Shown one piece after another: positions 1 to 7,469 of a stretch of 18,025 nt of DNA. Within the stretch, counting starts at the first letter, position 1. The number at the start of each line of letters is the position of its first letter. This stretch comes from an uncultured Clostridia bacterium (GTDB taxonomy: Bacteria > Bacillota > Clostridia > TANB77 > CAG-508), in the NCBI GenBank assembly GCA_949448405.1, contig CASTFX010000009.1, forward strand, positions 1-18,025, read 5' to 3'. Under the pieces are notes generated by a model. That model did not search any database and was not told where the DNA came from. It was given only the letters and a program-made list of their open reading frames with translations. A program made the translations under genes and the position numbers.

Positions 1-2241
1 CAAAAAGAATATAGAGAGATTATATCTGGTAAAAATGTTTATTATTTTAATGCGATAGTTAAAGAATTACAAAGGGATCAGACATATGACAGAATAGTCA
101 TAAGTGAAGACTTAGAACCATATACAAATAATAATTTTGATATCATAGACAAGTTTTTATTTGAACAATTAGATAAGATAAGTGATGAAGCTATAAGTGG
201 TAGTGGAGCGGATATTCCAATTATATTCATAGCTGCTGATAGACGTTCAAAATCAGATAATTTGTTGTCTAAACTATTTTCAATAGGAATATATGATGCA
301 CTACTAGGACCAGATAGAACAATTCCAGAAGTGTGTAAATTATTAAATAAATCTCGTACAAAGAAAGAAGCAAAATCATATTACAAAATCGAAACAGATG
401 ATGTAGCATATCATGCTGAAACAGAAGATAGCGTAAGCGAAACAGAGATACAAAATATATTAACACACTATAAAAAACTTGGAAAAAATACAGAAAGATA
501 TGTAGATAGTTTCAATAATATTGCAGCTCAATATAATGATGCTCAGCTTAGAGTAATAAGCAAATTTTTACCAATAGGAGTAAAGGCTGTATTAGAGGCA
601 GAGTCTCCTAAATATCAATCAGTAATGACTTTTGGCGAAGGAACATATAAAAAAGCAGCCGCAAAAGAAGAGAAGAAAAATGATTTAAAAATAGGATTTA
701 TCGAGACAAATTCAGATAAGGACAAACCTACAAAACCAGTTGTAATACCATCAACAGTAAGTAAAGATAATGTAAAGAAATTAACAAAAAAACAAGAAGA
801 TAAAAAAGAAGAAATAAAACCAGTAGAAGAAGTTAAACAAAATGTACAGTTAGATATAGAAGATGATGCTTTTTCTAATTTATTTGAAGAACCAGAATTA
901 GAAAATAAAGCTCCAGTAGAAGAAGTTAAAGCAGAAATAGAAGAGGTTAAAAAAGAGACTGAAACTACAGATCCAGTAGAAGAAGCAGTTCCAGTACAAC
1001 CAAGAAGAAGAGGTAGACCTAGAAAAACTCCTATTGAACCAGAAGTACCAAAGGTACCAAAAAAGAGAGGAAGACCTAGAAAGAATCCTCTACCAGAAGA
1101 AGCACAAGTAGAAAGTAAACCTAAAAAAGAAGATAATGTTTTACCAGGATTTGATGAGATTGAAGAAAATACTTTGCCTGGATTTGACGAGATAGAGGAA
1201 AATATATTACCAGGATTTGATGAGGTAAATAATGAAGAAGAAATAGATTCATCATTATATAACTTAGGTGGACAAGCAGAAGACTTTCCAGAAGAAAAAC
1301 AAATAGAAAATACAAATCAAACTGTAAATAATGCAAACTTAGCAAGACTACTTTCAAGAGATAAAAAGGTAGTTGCATTTGTTGGAACTTCAAAATGTGG
1401 AACATCATTTTTGATAAATAATGTTGCTGATTTAATTGCAAAATCAGGAATTAATACAGCAATATTAGACGTAACCTCAAACAAGAATTCATACTATATT
1501 TATACAAAAAATGAAGAACCATTAAGAAGAAAAACAATAAATTGCTTAGAAAGTTTAGAGCAAAACATAGTAGATGGAATAAATGTAAGTAAAAATCTAA
1601 CAGTCTTTACTTCAATACCAGGAAAAAGAGTAGAGGTAAATGATATAGAGGCAGTAGTTTCATCATTAGTTAAACAATATTCTTTGGTACTAATAGACTG
1701 CGATTTCAAAACACCAGCAGAGTATTTTAAATTAGCACAAGAGATATACTTAGTACAAAGTATGGATATATTAACAATACAACCATTAACAGCATTTTTA
1801 AGAGACTTACAATCAAGCAACAATCTAGATACTTCAAAATTAAAAGTAATAATAAATAAAGCTATGAAAGTAAGAGGACTAAACGCAAATGCAATAATTG
1901 GAGGAATGTCTTGTTATAATGATCCTGAAATGTCATATATGAGAAATTTATTTGATAAAGATAAAATACCATCAATAATAATTTCTTTTGATGGCGAAGT
2001 ACTTGCAAAATATTTATCAGGAATGGTTGACTGTATAGTGACAGTTAATGGATATTCAAAACAATTTATGTCAGAACTTAAAAAATTAGCAGATACAATA
2101 TATCCACTAATTAGCAATAAACACAGACAAGATATTACAAAGAATAATAAATTTTCAGTAGCAGATGAAGAAGAACAAAAGGCAAGTTTTACAAGTAATA
2201 TCAGTAATACATTAGATAGAATGAAAAAACAATTTAAATAG
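1..2241 (+). CDS. CpaE/MinD-like P-loop protein with AT-hook-like linker (5' end missing)
   Basis: The reading frame is open from base 1, so the true start lies outside the window and 746 residues are visible. The first ~110 residues, ending around the IPIIFIAADRRS stretch, resemble a response-regulator receiver fold, as in CpaE. A long charged linker (about residues 200-440) contains two AT-hook-like motifs, RRRGRPRK (335-342) and KKRGRPRK (354-361), and three 11-residue LPGFDE repeats (380-411). A MinD/ParA-like P-loop domain follows: GTSKCGTS at 462-469 occupies the Walker A position but has Thr where the usual GK[ST] lysine should be, and LVLIDCDF near 562-569 resembles Walker B. ATP binding may therefore be weak or lost. 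It is followed 32 bases later by the GAF protein and then ireB, suggesting one operon. The family link to CpaE is inferred from domain order, and its function is unknown. Confidence 0.8.
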   Translation, partial: QKEYREIISGKNVYYFNAIVKELQRDQTYDRIVISEDLEPYTNNNFDIIDKFLFEQLDKISDEAISGSGADIPIIFIAADRRSKSDNLLSKLFSIGIYDALLGPDRTIPEVCKLLNKSRTKKEAKSYYKIETDDVAYHAETEDSVSETEIQNILTHYKKLGKNTERYVDSFNNIAAQYNDAQLRVISKFLPIGVKAVLEAESPKYQSVMTFGEGTYKKAAAKEEKKNDLKIGFIETNSDKDKPTKPVVIPSTVSKDNVKKLTKKQEDKKEEIKPVEEVKQNVQLDIEDDAFSNLFEEPELENKAPVEEVKAEIEEVKKETETTDPVEEAVPVQPRRRGRPRKTPIEPEVPKVPKKRGRPRKNPLPEEAQVESKPKKEDNVLPGFDEIEENTLPGFDEIEENILPGFDEVNNEEEIDSSLYNLGGQAEDFPEEKQIENTNQTVNNANLARLLSRDKKVVAFVGTSKCGTSFLINNVADLIAKSGINTAILDVTSNKNSYYIYTKNEEPLRRKTINCLESLEQNIVDGINVSKNLTVFTSIPGKRVEVNDIEAVVSSLVKQYSLVLIDCDFKTPAEYFKLAQEIYLVQSMDILTIQPLTAFLRDLQSSNNLDTSKLKVIINKAMKVRGLNANAIIGGMSCYNDPEMSYMRNLFDKDKIPSIIISFDGEVLAKYLSGMVDCIVTVNGYSKQFMSELKKLADTIYPLISNKHRQDITKNNKFSVADEEEQKASFTSNISNTLDRMKKQFK

Positions 2242-2273
2242 ACTAAAAGATACTCTAAAGAAAGGGGATAACA

Positions 2274-3392
2274 ATGGTTATTGGCGTAATAGCTATACTA
2301 GTTGCAATTATATTGACCTTACTAGTATATAATATAATAATAAGCGGAAGAATAAAGAATTTCAAAGATATCAATCAAAAAGTTACAAGTCTAAATGTGC
2401 TACAAGATTTTATGAGCACAGTAGGAGATGTAATGAGTGTTGATGAAAAGATAGTGAAAATCAATGATATACTAATCGAGGAATATGCAATTAAGTATTC
2501 AACAATAGTTATATTTGATGGAACAGAATATGTAGTTAAAGCGTCAAACGTTGACAGAAAGCATTGGGATACTCTAAGAAATTTACAAAATGAAGAGATA
2601 TTTAAAGACAGTATAACAACAACTAAACCAAAATATGTAACTGTTAATACTGACTCAGAAAGATTACCATATCAAAAAATGGAATTTGGAAGAGCAAAAT
2701 CAGCAATGTTTTTCCCATTATATATAGACAATGTATATATAGGATATTGGATAATTGAAAGTGGAAAAATGCATGCATTTGACCATGTTGATACTACTAT
2801 ATTAGAAGTAGTTAAAGAAAATATTATTTCAATATTTAAAATAGTATCTTATCAAAGTATAATTGAAAGTTTAAAAAGACAAGACTTATATTCAGACTTA
2901 CAAACTTCAGAATATCTATACGAAGAAGGAAGACAAATAATAGACCAATATACGACTTCAACAATATGTATGTTCAAGATAACTAACCTAGAGGAGACAA
3001 ATAAAGCAGTAAATAGAGATACAGGAAATCAAATGATAATTGATATATGTGATTATATAAAAGATAAATTATCAAAAGAATATCTATTTGTTAGATATAT
3101 GGGACCTAAATTTGCTATAGCATTTTCAGGAATAGAGACAGATGGAGTAGTTGAGTTTTTAAATGATTTGAAACAAGAAGTAGAAGGATTAGAAGTAGAA
3201 GATGTAATAGCAGTAGAAGAAAATGAAAAATCAAAATCAACTAAAAAGAAAAAAGTAGTAATGACAAATCCAAAGTTAAACTTTGTACTTACTACATACT
3301 ATAAAGGAACTGCTCTAGAGGCAGTGCTAAAAAAACTAGAAGAATATTTAGATTCAGCAAGTAAAAGTGAAAACGATATAAATATAATTTAA
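2274..3392 (+). CDS. Membrane-anchored GAF protein with degenerate GGDEF domain
   Basis: This is a 372-residue protein. Residues 3-23 form one hydrophobic segment, giving an N-terminal membrane anchor. Residues about 40-195 look like a GAF sensory domain, with features such as SAMFFPLYIDNVYIGYWIIE. Residues about 215-365 resemble a GGDEF diguanylate cyclase fold, but the signature region reads MGPKFAI (276-282) where an active enzyme has GGDEF, so cyclic-di-GMP synthesis is very unlikely. A lysine-rich insertion (KSTKKKKVV) splits the C-terminal part. The start follows a clear AAAGGGG ribosome binding site at 2260-2266. It lies between the CpaE-like gene and ireB, probably in one transcript. 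A role as a cytoplasmic-side sensor or scaffold is inference. Confidence 0.75.
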   Translation: MVIGVIAILVAIILTLLVYNIIISGRIKNFKDINQKVTSLNVLQDFMSTVGDVMSVDEKIVKINDILIEEYAIKYSTIVIFDGTEYVVKASNVDRKHWDTLRNLQNEEIFKDSITTTKPKYVTVNTDSERLPYQKMEFGRAKSAMFFPLYIDNVYIGYWIIESGKMHAFDHVDTTILEVVKENIISIFKIVSYQSIIESLKRQDLYSDLQTSEYLYEEGRQIIDQYTTSTICMFKITNLEETNKAVNRDTGNQMIIDICDYIKDKLSKEYLFVRYMGPKFAIAFSGIETDGVVEFLNDLKQEVEGLEVEDVIAVEENEKSKSTKKKKVVMTNPKLNFVLTTYYKGTALEAVLKKLEEYLDSASKSENDINII

Positions 3393-3414
3393 TTTTACAT
3401 AGGAGGATTTATAA

Positions 3415-3669
3415 ATGGATTTTGATAAAACAATGAATTTTAAAGTGGAAAATGACAATAATATAAAATATAAGGAAGTACTAAAAGAAGTATATAAAGC
3501 TCTTAAAGAAAAAGGATATAATCCAGTAAACCAAATTGTTGGATATATTTTATCAGGAGACCCAACATATATTACAAGCTATAATGATGCAAGAAATATA
3601 ATAAGAAAAGTTGAAAGAGACGACTTATTAGAAAAAATGGTAAAATCATATATTGGTATAGAAGAATAA
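3415..3669 (+). CDS. ireB: IreB family regulatory phosphoprotein
   Basis: This 84-residue protein matches the IreB (UPF0297, YrzL) family in length and in the core GYNPVNQIVGYILSGDPTYI...YNDARN. In Enterococcus faecalis, IreB is phosphorylated on N-terminal threonines by the PASTA kinase IreK and affects cephalosporin resistance. Here Thr6 (DKTMNF) is in the equivalent N-terminal region, so phosphorylation is plausible. The start follows an AGGAGG site at 3402-3407. The order ireB-ruvX-yrzB is the usual arrangement in Firmicutes. Here the upstream neighbours are a CpaE-like gene and a GAF protein rather than alaS, which often precedes this cluster. Confidence 0.95.
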   Translation: MDFDKTMNFKVENDNNIKYKEVLKEVYKALKEKGYNPVNQIVGYILSGDPTYITSYNDARNIIRKVERDDLLEKMVKSYIGIEE

Positions 3670-3670
3670 T

Positions 3671-4090
3671 ATGAGAAGTTTAGGTATAGATTATGGAGAT
3701 GCAAGAGTAGGAATAGCAATATCAGATGAATTAAATATAACAGCACAGGGATTAGAAACAATTCATCATAAAGGAAATGATAAAATAGTATTAAAAAGAT
3801 TAGAAGAATTACTTGAGCTGTATGAAATATCTACCTTTGTTATTGGTATGCCATTAAATATGAATGGAACAAATGGAGAAAGAGTAGAGATTACTAAAAA
3901 ATTCATACATAAATTGAAATGCAAATTTAATACTATTAATGTAGAAACCATAGACGAAAGACTAACAACAGTTGCAGCACATAAAACTATGAACTTCTTA
4001 AATGTTTCAAACAGGGAAAAAAGAAATATAGTAGATACAATATCTGCTGTATATATACTGGAAATGTATATGAACAAACAAAGTCATTAA
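3671..4090 (+). CDS. ruvX: RuvX/YqgF-family Holliday junction resolvase-like nuclease
   Basis: This 139-residue protein has the usual RuvX length and RNase H-like fold motifs: LGIDYGDARVGIA (Asp7), the FVIGMPLNMNG strand-loop, DERLTT (Asp95-Glu96) and VDTISAVYIL (Asp122), giving the expected acidic active-site set. The family processes RNA (pre-16S rRNA maturation in E. coli) and is related to Holliday junction resolvases. The start is one base after the ireB stop, without a strong ribosome binding site of its own, which suggests translational coupling to ireB. Confidence 0.95.
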   Translation: MRSLGIDYGDARVGIAISDELNITAQGLETIHHKGNDKIVLKRLEELLELYEISTFVIGMPLNMNGTNGERVEITKKFIHKLKCKFNTINVETIDERLTTVAAHKTMNFLNVSNREKRNIVDTISAVYILEMYMNKQSH

Positions 4091-4145
4091 AATTGTAGCA
4101 ATACAATATAAAATAAATTAAAATTCTGAAAGGAGAATTATAATA

Positions 4146-4436
4146 ATGGATGAAGAATTAGATAACGTTATAGTACTAAATGATGAGGATGGAAATGAAG
4201 TAAATTTCGAATTCTTAGATTTAGTTGAACTAGATGGAGAGGAATATGTAATATTATTACCAACAGACGAAGCTAATGATGAGCCAGGAGAAGTAGTTAT
4301 ATTACAAGTAGAAGATACAGATTCAGAAGATGAAGAATCTTATGTAAGTGTTGAAAACGAAGAAGTATTAAACAAAGTATTCGAAATATTTAAAGAAAAA
4401 TTCAAAGATGAATTTGACTTTATAGATGAAGAATAA
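4146..4436 (+). CDS. yrzB: DUF1292 (YrzB/UPF0473) family acidic protein
   Basis: This very acidic 96-residue protein belongs to the DUF1292 family, as shown by VLNDEDGNEVNFEFLDLVELDGEEYVILLP near the start and the trailing EEVLNKVFEIFKEKF helix. Its molecular function is not known. It regularly follows ireB and ruvX in Firmicutes and does so here. The AAAGGAG site at 4130-4136 sets the start. A 55-base gap separates it from ruvX and contains a short inverted repeat (ATTGTA/TACAAT, 4092-4107) of unknown meaning. A strong hairpin terminator follows the stop. Confidence 0.9.
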   Translation: MDEELDNVIVLNDEDGNEVNFEFLDLVELDGEEYVILLPTDEANDEPGEVVILQVEDTDSEDEESYVSVENEEVLNKVFEIFKEKFKDEFDFIDEE

Positions 4437-4450
4437 TTTTAAATTTGTAG

Positions 4451-4477
4451 GGGCGCACAGTGTGCGTCCGTTTTTTT
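4451..4477 (+). terminator. GC-rich intrinsic terminator after yrzB
   Basis: Arms 4451-4458 and 4462-4469 pair as GGGCGCAC with GTGCGTCC (one G-U pair) around an AGT loop, followed by a run of seven T at 4471-4477. The stem is much richer in GC than its surroundings. It probably ends the operon that finishes with yrzB. Confidence 0.85.
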
Positions 4478-4500
4478 GTCTAATGAGAAAAAACTCTTTC

Positions 4501-4529
4501 TTGCCTTCTAAAGCAAAATATGATATTAT
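4501..4529 (+). promoter_or_regulatory. Probable sigma-A promoter with extended -10, upstream of the nucleotidase gene
   Basis: TTGCCT at 4501-4506 and TATTAT at 4524-4529 are separated by 17 bases, with TG one base before the -10 box (TGATATTAT), which is the extended -10 form. The position, just after the terminator and 30 bases before the start codon at 4559, is appropriate. Confidence 0.6.
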
Positions 4530-4558
4530 CAAAGCAGTTTAAAATTGGAGGAAAATAT

Positions 4559-5113
4559 ATGATAATAGGAATTGATATAGATGGTGTATTAATTGATGAT
4601 GACACATATAGATTAGATTATACAGCAAAATATTGCTATGAAAATAATTTACCAGAAATGGATAGACCATATGAATATGAAATAAAGTGTACATGGGACA
4701 TAGATACATTAGAAGATTATGATAGAAAATATTACTTAGATTATATTAAAAATGCACCAGCAAGAGCATTTGCTAGTGAAATAATTAAAAAGTTACATGA
4801 TGAAGGGAATAAGATAATTATAATAACAGGAAGGGATTATGAATATAAGAAAGAAACAGCAGATTGGCTAAATAAAAATAATATTGTACATGATGAGCTT
4901 TGCTTTGCGTATCCAAAGACAGAAACAATACAAGAAAGAAATGTGGATATAATGATAGAGGACTGTCAAGATTTAATACCAGATATTACAAATGTAGCAC
5001 ATGTATTTTGCTATGATAATAGATATAACTTAAATCTTAATTGCAAGAACATGACAAGAGTATTTAGTTGGTATGATATATATAGTAAAATAAGAAGAGA
5101 ATACCAACGTTGA
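4559..5113 (+). CDS. HAD-superfamily nucleotidase (NT5C/YqfW-like)
   Basis: This is a 184-residue HAD phosphatase. Motif I is IGIDIDGVLID with the nucleophile pair Asp6 and Asp8, motif II is IIITGRD, motif III is the Lys in AYPKTETIQ, and motif IV is DIMIEDC. This arrangement resembles the 5'(3')-deoxyribonucleotidase type C family, which removes phosphate from (deoxy)nucleoside monophosphates. The exact substrate cannot be told. I chose the ATG at 4559 over an in-frame ATG at 4520, because TTGGAGG at 4545-4551 sits seven bases before 4559 and because the HAD fold begins at this methionine. It appears to be a single-gene unit with its own promoter. Confidence 0.8.
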   Translation: MIIGIDIDGVLIDDDTYRLDYTAKYCYENNLPEMDRPYEYEIKCTWDIDTLEDYDRKYYLDYIKNAPARAFASEIIKKLHDEGNKIIIITGRDYEYKKETADWLNKNNIVHDELCFAYPKTETIQERNVDIMIEDCQDLIPDITNVAHVFCYDNRYNLNLNCKNMTRVFSWYDIYSKIRREYQR

Positions 5114-5126
5114 TAAACATAATTAC

Positions 5127-5155
5127 TTGACATATTATTGAAGAAATTTTACAAT
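5127..5155 (+). promoter_or_regulatory. Strong sigma-A promoter before the GC-rich island gene
   Basis: A consensus TTGACA at 5127-5132 and TACAAT at 5150-5155 are separated by 17 bases. The promoter is AT-rich like the host, whereas the gene it would drive at 5210 is not. A small hairpin, GTGC-TTTAA-GCAC at 5182-5194, lies between promoter and ribosome binding site. Confidence 0.7.
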
Positions 5156-5209
5156 TATAATGCAGTATCCAAAATTTTGTAGTGCTTTAAGCACAGGAAG
5201 GGGATTAGT

Positions 5210-5608
5210 ATGTTTGACAAGTGGAGGCTGAACTGCAAAATCAACGCATTTCGGAACAAAACAGTAAAGTGCATCCAGTACGATGAGGAACAGCACGTCG
5301 CGATTCTGAAAGCCGGCTGGTGGCACAAGGCTGTAGTGGCTTTCAAGCTGGTTGGGTTTGACACCGAAGTCCAGCTTGCGTTTTCCGGAGATGCTATTAC
5401 CAGAGACGGAGAAGCTTTGGCCCACGTAATGAGAGCTATGTGGAATTCGAAGCTTCCGGAGTTTCCGACAAGCCCAGAGCTGCGTAAGCAACTTTGGGGG
5501 AAAGAGGACAATAGGGAGATTTTCTTCCGCGATATGGCGGCTCACGTTATGGGCATGCCGAACGAGGTAAGAGTAACCACGGTTGCCTCCTATCTGATCG
5601 ACAATTAA
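5210..5608 (+). CDS. Unrecognised 132-residue protein in a GC-rich island, likely acquired
   Basis: I do not recognise this protein. It begins MFDKWRLNCKINAFRNKT, is moderately basic, and shows no signal peptide or membrane segment. An AGGAAGGGG site at 5195-5203 supports the ATG at 5210. GC over 5221-5580 is 185 of 360 bases (51%) against about 25-30% in its neighbours, and codon use differs sharply (GCC, CTG, TCC, CCG are common), which points to horizontal transfer. Codon 15 is CGG (5252-5254). If CGG causes +1 frameshifting in this host, as other genes here suggest, translation would read four more residues and stop at 5265-5267. It may therefore be unexpressed, recently arrived, or evidence that CGG is still partly read as arginine. 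Confidence 0.6.
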   Translation: MFDKWRLNCKINAFRNKTVKCIQYDEEQHVAILKAGWWHKAVVAFKLVGFDTEVQLAFSGDAITRDGEALAHVMRAMWNSKLPEFPTSPELRKQLWGKEDNREIFFRDMAAHVMGMPNEVRVTTVASYLIDN

Positions 5609-5636
5609 CAATCCCAACACCCTGCGAAAGCAAGGG

Positions 5637-5677
5637 AAAGAGCGAGGACGATTCAAAATGAATTGTCCCCGCTCTTT
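5637..5677. terminator. Long hairpin between convergent genes
   Basis: Arms 5637-5655 and 5659-5677 form a 19-bp stem with one A-C mismatch and one G-U pair around an AAA loop. There is no clean T run, only CTCTTT at the stem end and AT-rich sequence beyond it. It shares the high GC content of the island gene and so probably came with it. It may also end tmcAL transcription from the other side. Confidence 0.6.
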
Positions 5678-5686
5678 GAAATTTGT

Positions 5687-6920
5687 TTAATAAGTAATTA
5701 ATTTTGTTGTATAGTCCAAATTAGAATAAGAATCATGCTCATAACCAAGTGTATATGTATTAGTTGCCTGCATATCTTTTTCAAGCATCATAAGAAGCTT
5801 TTTATTCCTACAACGAGTTGTAAAATCTTTAACAGAAGTTACAACTTGAAGTTTCCTATTTGCATGACATATTTCTGCAAGAAGTCTTTGACCATTTGAA
5901 TTAAAACCTAAAACTCTAATGTATGGATCTATTTTTTTAGAAGTTTCCATATCCTCTTTAGTAAATCCTAGTAGTGCATATAATAAAACTCTATTAATTC
6001 TAGTTTGTGTATATCTCTTAGATTTAACAATATTCATAAAATCTTCTAGTGTGTTACAAGTATTCGCTGCATTTTTTATAAGATTTTCTAGTCCTTCTCC
6101 AACATCAGGAAGGTTTGCAATTTCTGCAACTGTCATATTTCTCAAAACAAACATAATCTCTTTTTCAAAGACATCAATATTTTCAACATAATGCCCCATT
6201 TTTACAGCGTCTACTAAGAGATTATAAGAAGACTTTGGAAGTAGTTTATCCAATTCATAAAAATTTCTTCTTCTAATAAGTTCACGAATAGAAGTAGCAC
6301 TTGCAAAATTATCAACAATCATAGTGCTATTATAGCCGTGGTCCTATTCTTTTTACTGCAACAGGTTCAAGTGTAGATTTAGTCAAATTTAAAGCTTTCA
6401 AATACTCAATAGCAAGTATATTATTTGGAGAAGATAATACATTTGCATATTTTCTAAGGTCATTAAGATACATAAGAAGAGCATTTTCTCTAGCTTTTGG
6501 AAAAGAGATACCTTTAGAAAGTTCATGAGACAGCAAAGATTTGAATTCTTCAGGTTCTTCTGTTAGAATATTTGCAAATTCTTTTAACAAAGAAAGGTCA
6601 TTAAGTTCACAGCCAAAAGAAACAGTATCAACTAATTTCAATGAGTTTAAAGTCTTAATAGCACCAAGAGCAAAATTTTCAGCACTAGAAATACTATATA
6701 TAGTAGGAAGTTCCAAAACTAGGTCAATACCATTTAAAATAGCCATTTTTGCTTTAGTCCATTTGTCAACAACAGAAACATTACCACGTTGAACAAAGTT
6801 ACCAGACATAATGGCAACTGTATAGTTAGAATTAGTAACTTTTTTTGATTCATTTAAATGATAAAGATGACCATTATGGAAGGGATTATATTCACCTATT
6901 ATCCCTAACACATTTTCCAT
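5687..6920 (-). CDS. tmcAL: tRNA(Met) cytidine acetate ligase TmcAL, continuous only with a +1 frameshift at CGG
   Basis: TmcAL (YlbM) makes N4-acetylcytidine at the wobble position of elongator tRNA-Met using acetate and ATP. The N-terminal part (194 residues) starts MENVLGIIGEYNPFHNGH, with the HxGH-type nucleotidyltransferase motif at residues 15-18. It runs in frame to AVKRIGP and then meets CGG CTA TAA. Skipping the C of CGG gives GYNST followed by MIVDNFASATSIREL, the expected family sequence, and continues 216 residues to a total of 410, the normal family length. The start is the ATG at 6918-6920, preceded by an AAGGA site. An in-frame upstream ATG at 7004 lies in the divergent promoter region and is rejected. 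The gene is intact apart from the single C, so it does not look like a decayed pseudogene. Confidence 0.9.
6336..6338 (-). other. CGG +1 frameshift site in tmcAL
   Basis: Codon 195 on the minus strand is CGG, following GGA CCA. The zero frame ends two codons later at TAA. Skipping the C lets GGC be read as Gly and restores RIGPGY, which is conserved in TmcAL. Confidence 0.85.
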
Positions 6921-6939
6921 AGTTTTCACATTCCTTTTC

Positions 6940-6968
6940 TTTACAATAAAAATATTTATTGATATAAT
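6940..6968 (+). promoter_or_regulatory. Promoter of rnhA
   Basis: TTTACA at 6940-6945 and TATAAT at 6963-6968 are separated by 17 bases, about 50 bases before the rnhA start. The -10 box overlaps that of the divergent tmcAL promoter. Confidence 0.75.
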
Positions 6969-6992
6969 ATCATAAAGTTTTGAATTTTGCAA
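6964..6992 (-). promoter_or_regulatory. Promoter of tmcAL
   Basis: On the minus strand, TTGCAA (6992-6987) and TATTAT (6969-6964) are separated by 17 bases, with an extended TGA before the -10 box. It overlaps the rnhA -10 box, so the two genes probably cannot initiate at the same moment. Confidence 0.6.
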
Positions 6993-7019
6993 TTTTTCTG
7001 ACAAAATTGGAGGAATTTT

Positions 7020-7457
7020 ATGAAAAAAGTTATAATATACACAGATGGAGCATGTTCAGGTAATCCAGGACCAGGCGGTTGGGGAACAATTCTCATGTAT
7101 GAAGACATAAAAAAGGAAATTTCAGGAGGCAAAAAAGATACTACAAATAATGTAATGGAGATTACAGCTGTAATAGAAGGGCTAAAGCTATTAAAATATC
7201 CATGTGAAGTAGAAATTTATAGTGATAGTGCCTATGTTGTAAATGCATTTAATCAAGAGTGGATAACAAATTGGAAAAGGAATGGATGGAAAAACTCAAA
7301 AAAAGAAGAGGTCAAAAATAGAGAACTCTGGGAAGAATTAGAAAGCCTAATAAAACAACACGAAGTTAAATTTATCAAAGTAAAAGGACATAGTGATAAT
7401 GAATATAACAATAGGTGTGATGAACTTGCAAGAAAGGCTATAAAAGAAATTGTATAG
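7020..7457 (+). CDS. rnhA: Ribonuclease HI
   Basis: This 145-residue enzyme cleaves the RNA strand of RNA-DNA hybrids, for example at replication primers and R-loops. The four-carboxylate active site is visible: Asp9 in YTDGACSGNPGPGGWG, Glu47 in NNVMEI, Asp69 in YSDSAYV and Asp134 in NRCDELA, plus His124 in KVKGHSD. Its length and motif order are those of bacterial RNase HI without an extra N-terminal hybrid-binding domain. The start follows TTGGAGG at 7007-7013. It is divergent from tmcAL and lies 12 bases upstream of the ROK kinase, probably in one transcript. It contains no in-frame CGG. Confidence 0.97.
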   Translation: MKKVIIYTDGACSGNPGPGGWGTILMYEDIKKEISGGKKDTTNNVMEITAVIEGLKLLKYPCEVEIYSDSAYVVNAFNQEWITNWKRNGWKNSKKEEVKNRELWEELESLIKQHEVKFIKVKGHSDNEYNNRCDELARKAIKEIV

Positions 7458-7469
7458 GAGGTCTAGATT

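Noticed and set aside
209..211. Out-of-frame CGG triplets as further shift sites
   Set aside because: They straddle codons (for example GCG GAT, GGC GGA, ATC GGA) in genes that are continuous, so the ribosome never meets CGG as a codon there.
1138..1236. The 33-base repeats as a CRISPR or mobile repeat
   Set aside because: They are in-frame protein repeats within a coding sequence, directly adjacent with no spacers.
5135..5656. Long open frame on the minus strand across the GC-rich island
   Set aside because: It has no ribosome binding site, begins within the hairpin and has no recognisable protein features. The plus-strand gene has a promoter, ribosome binding site and hairpin.
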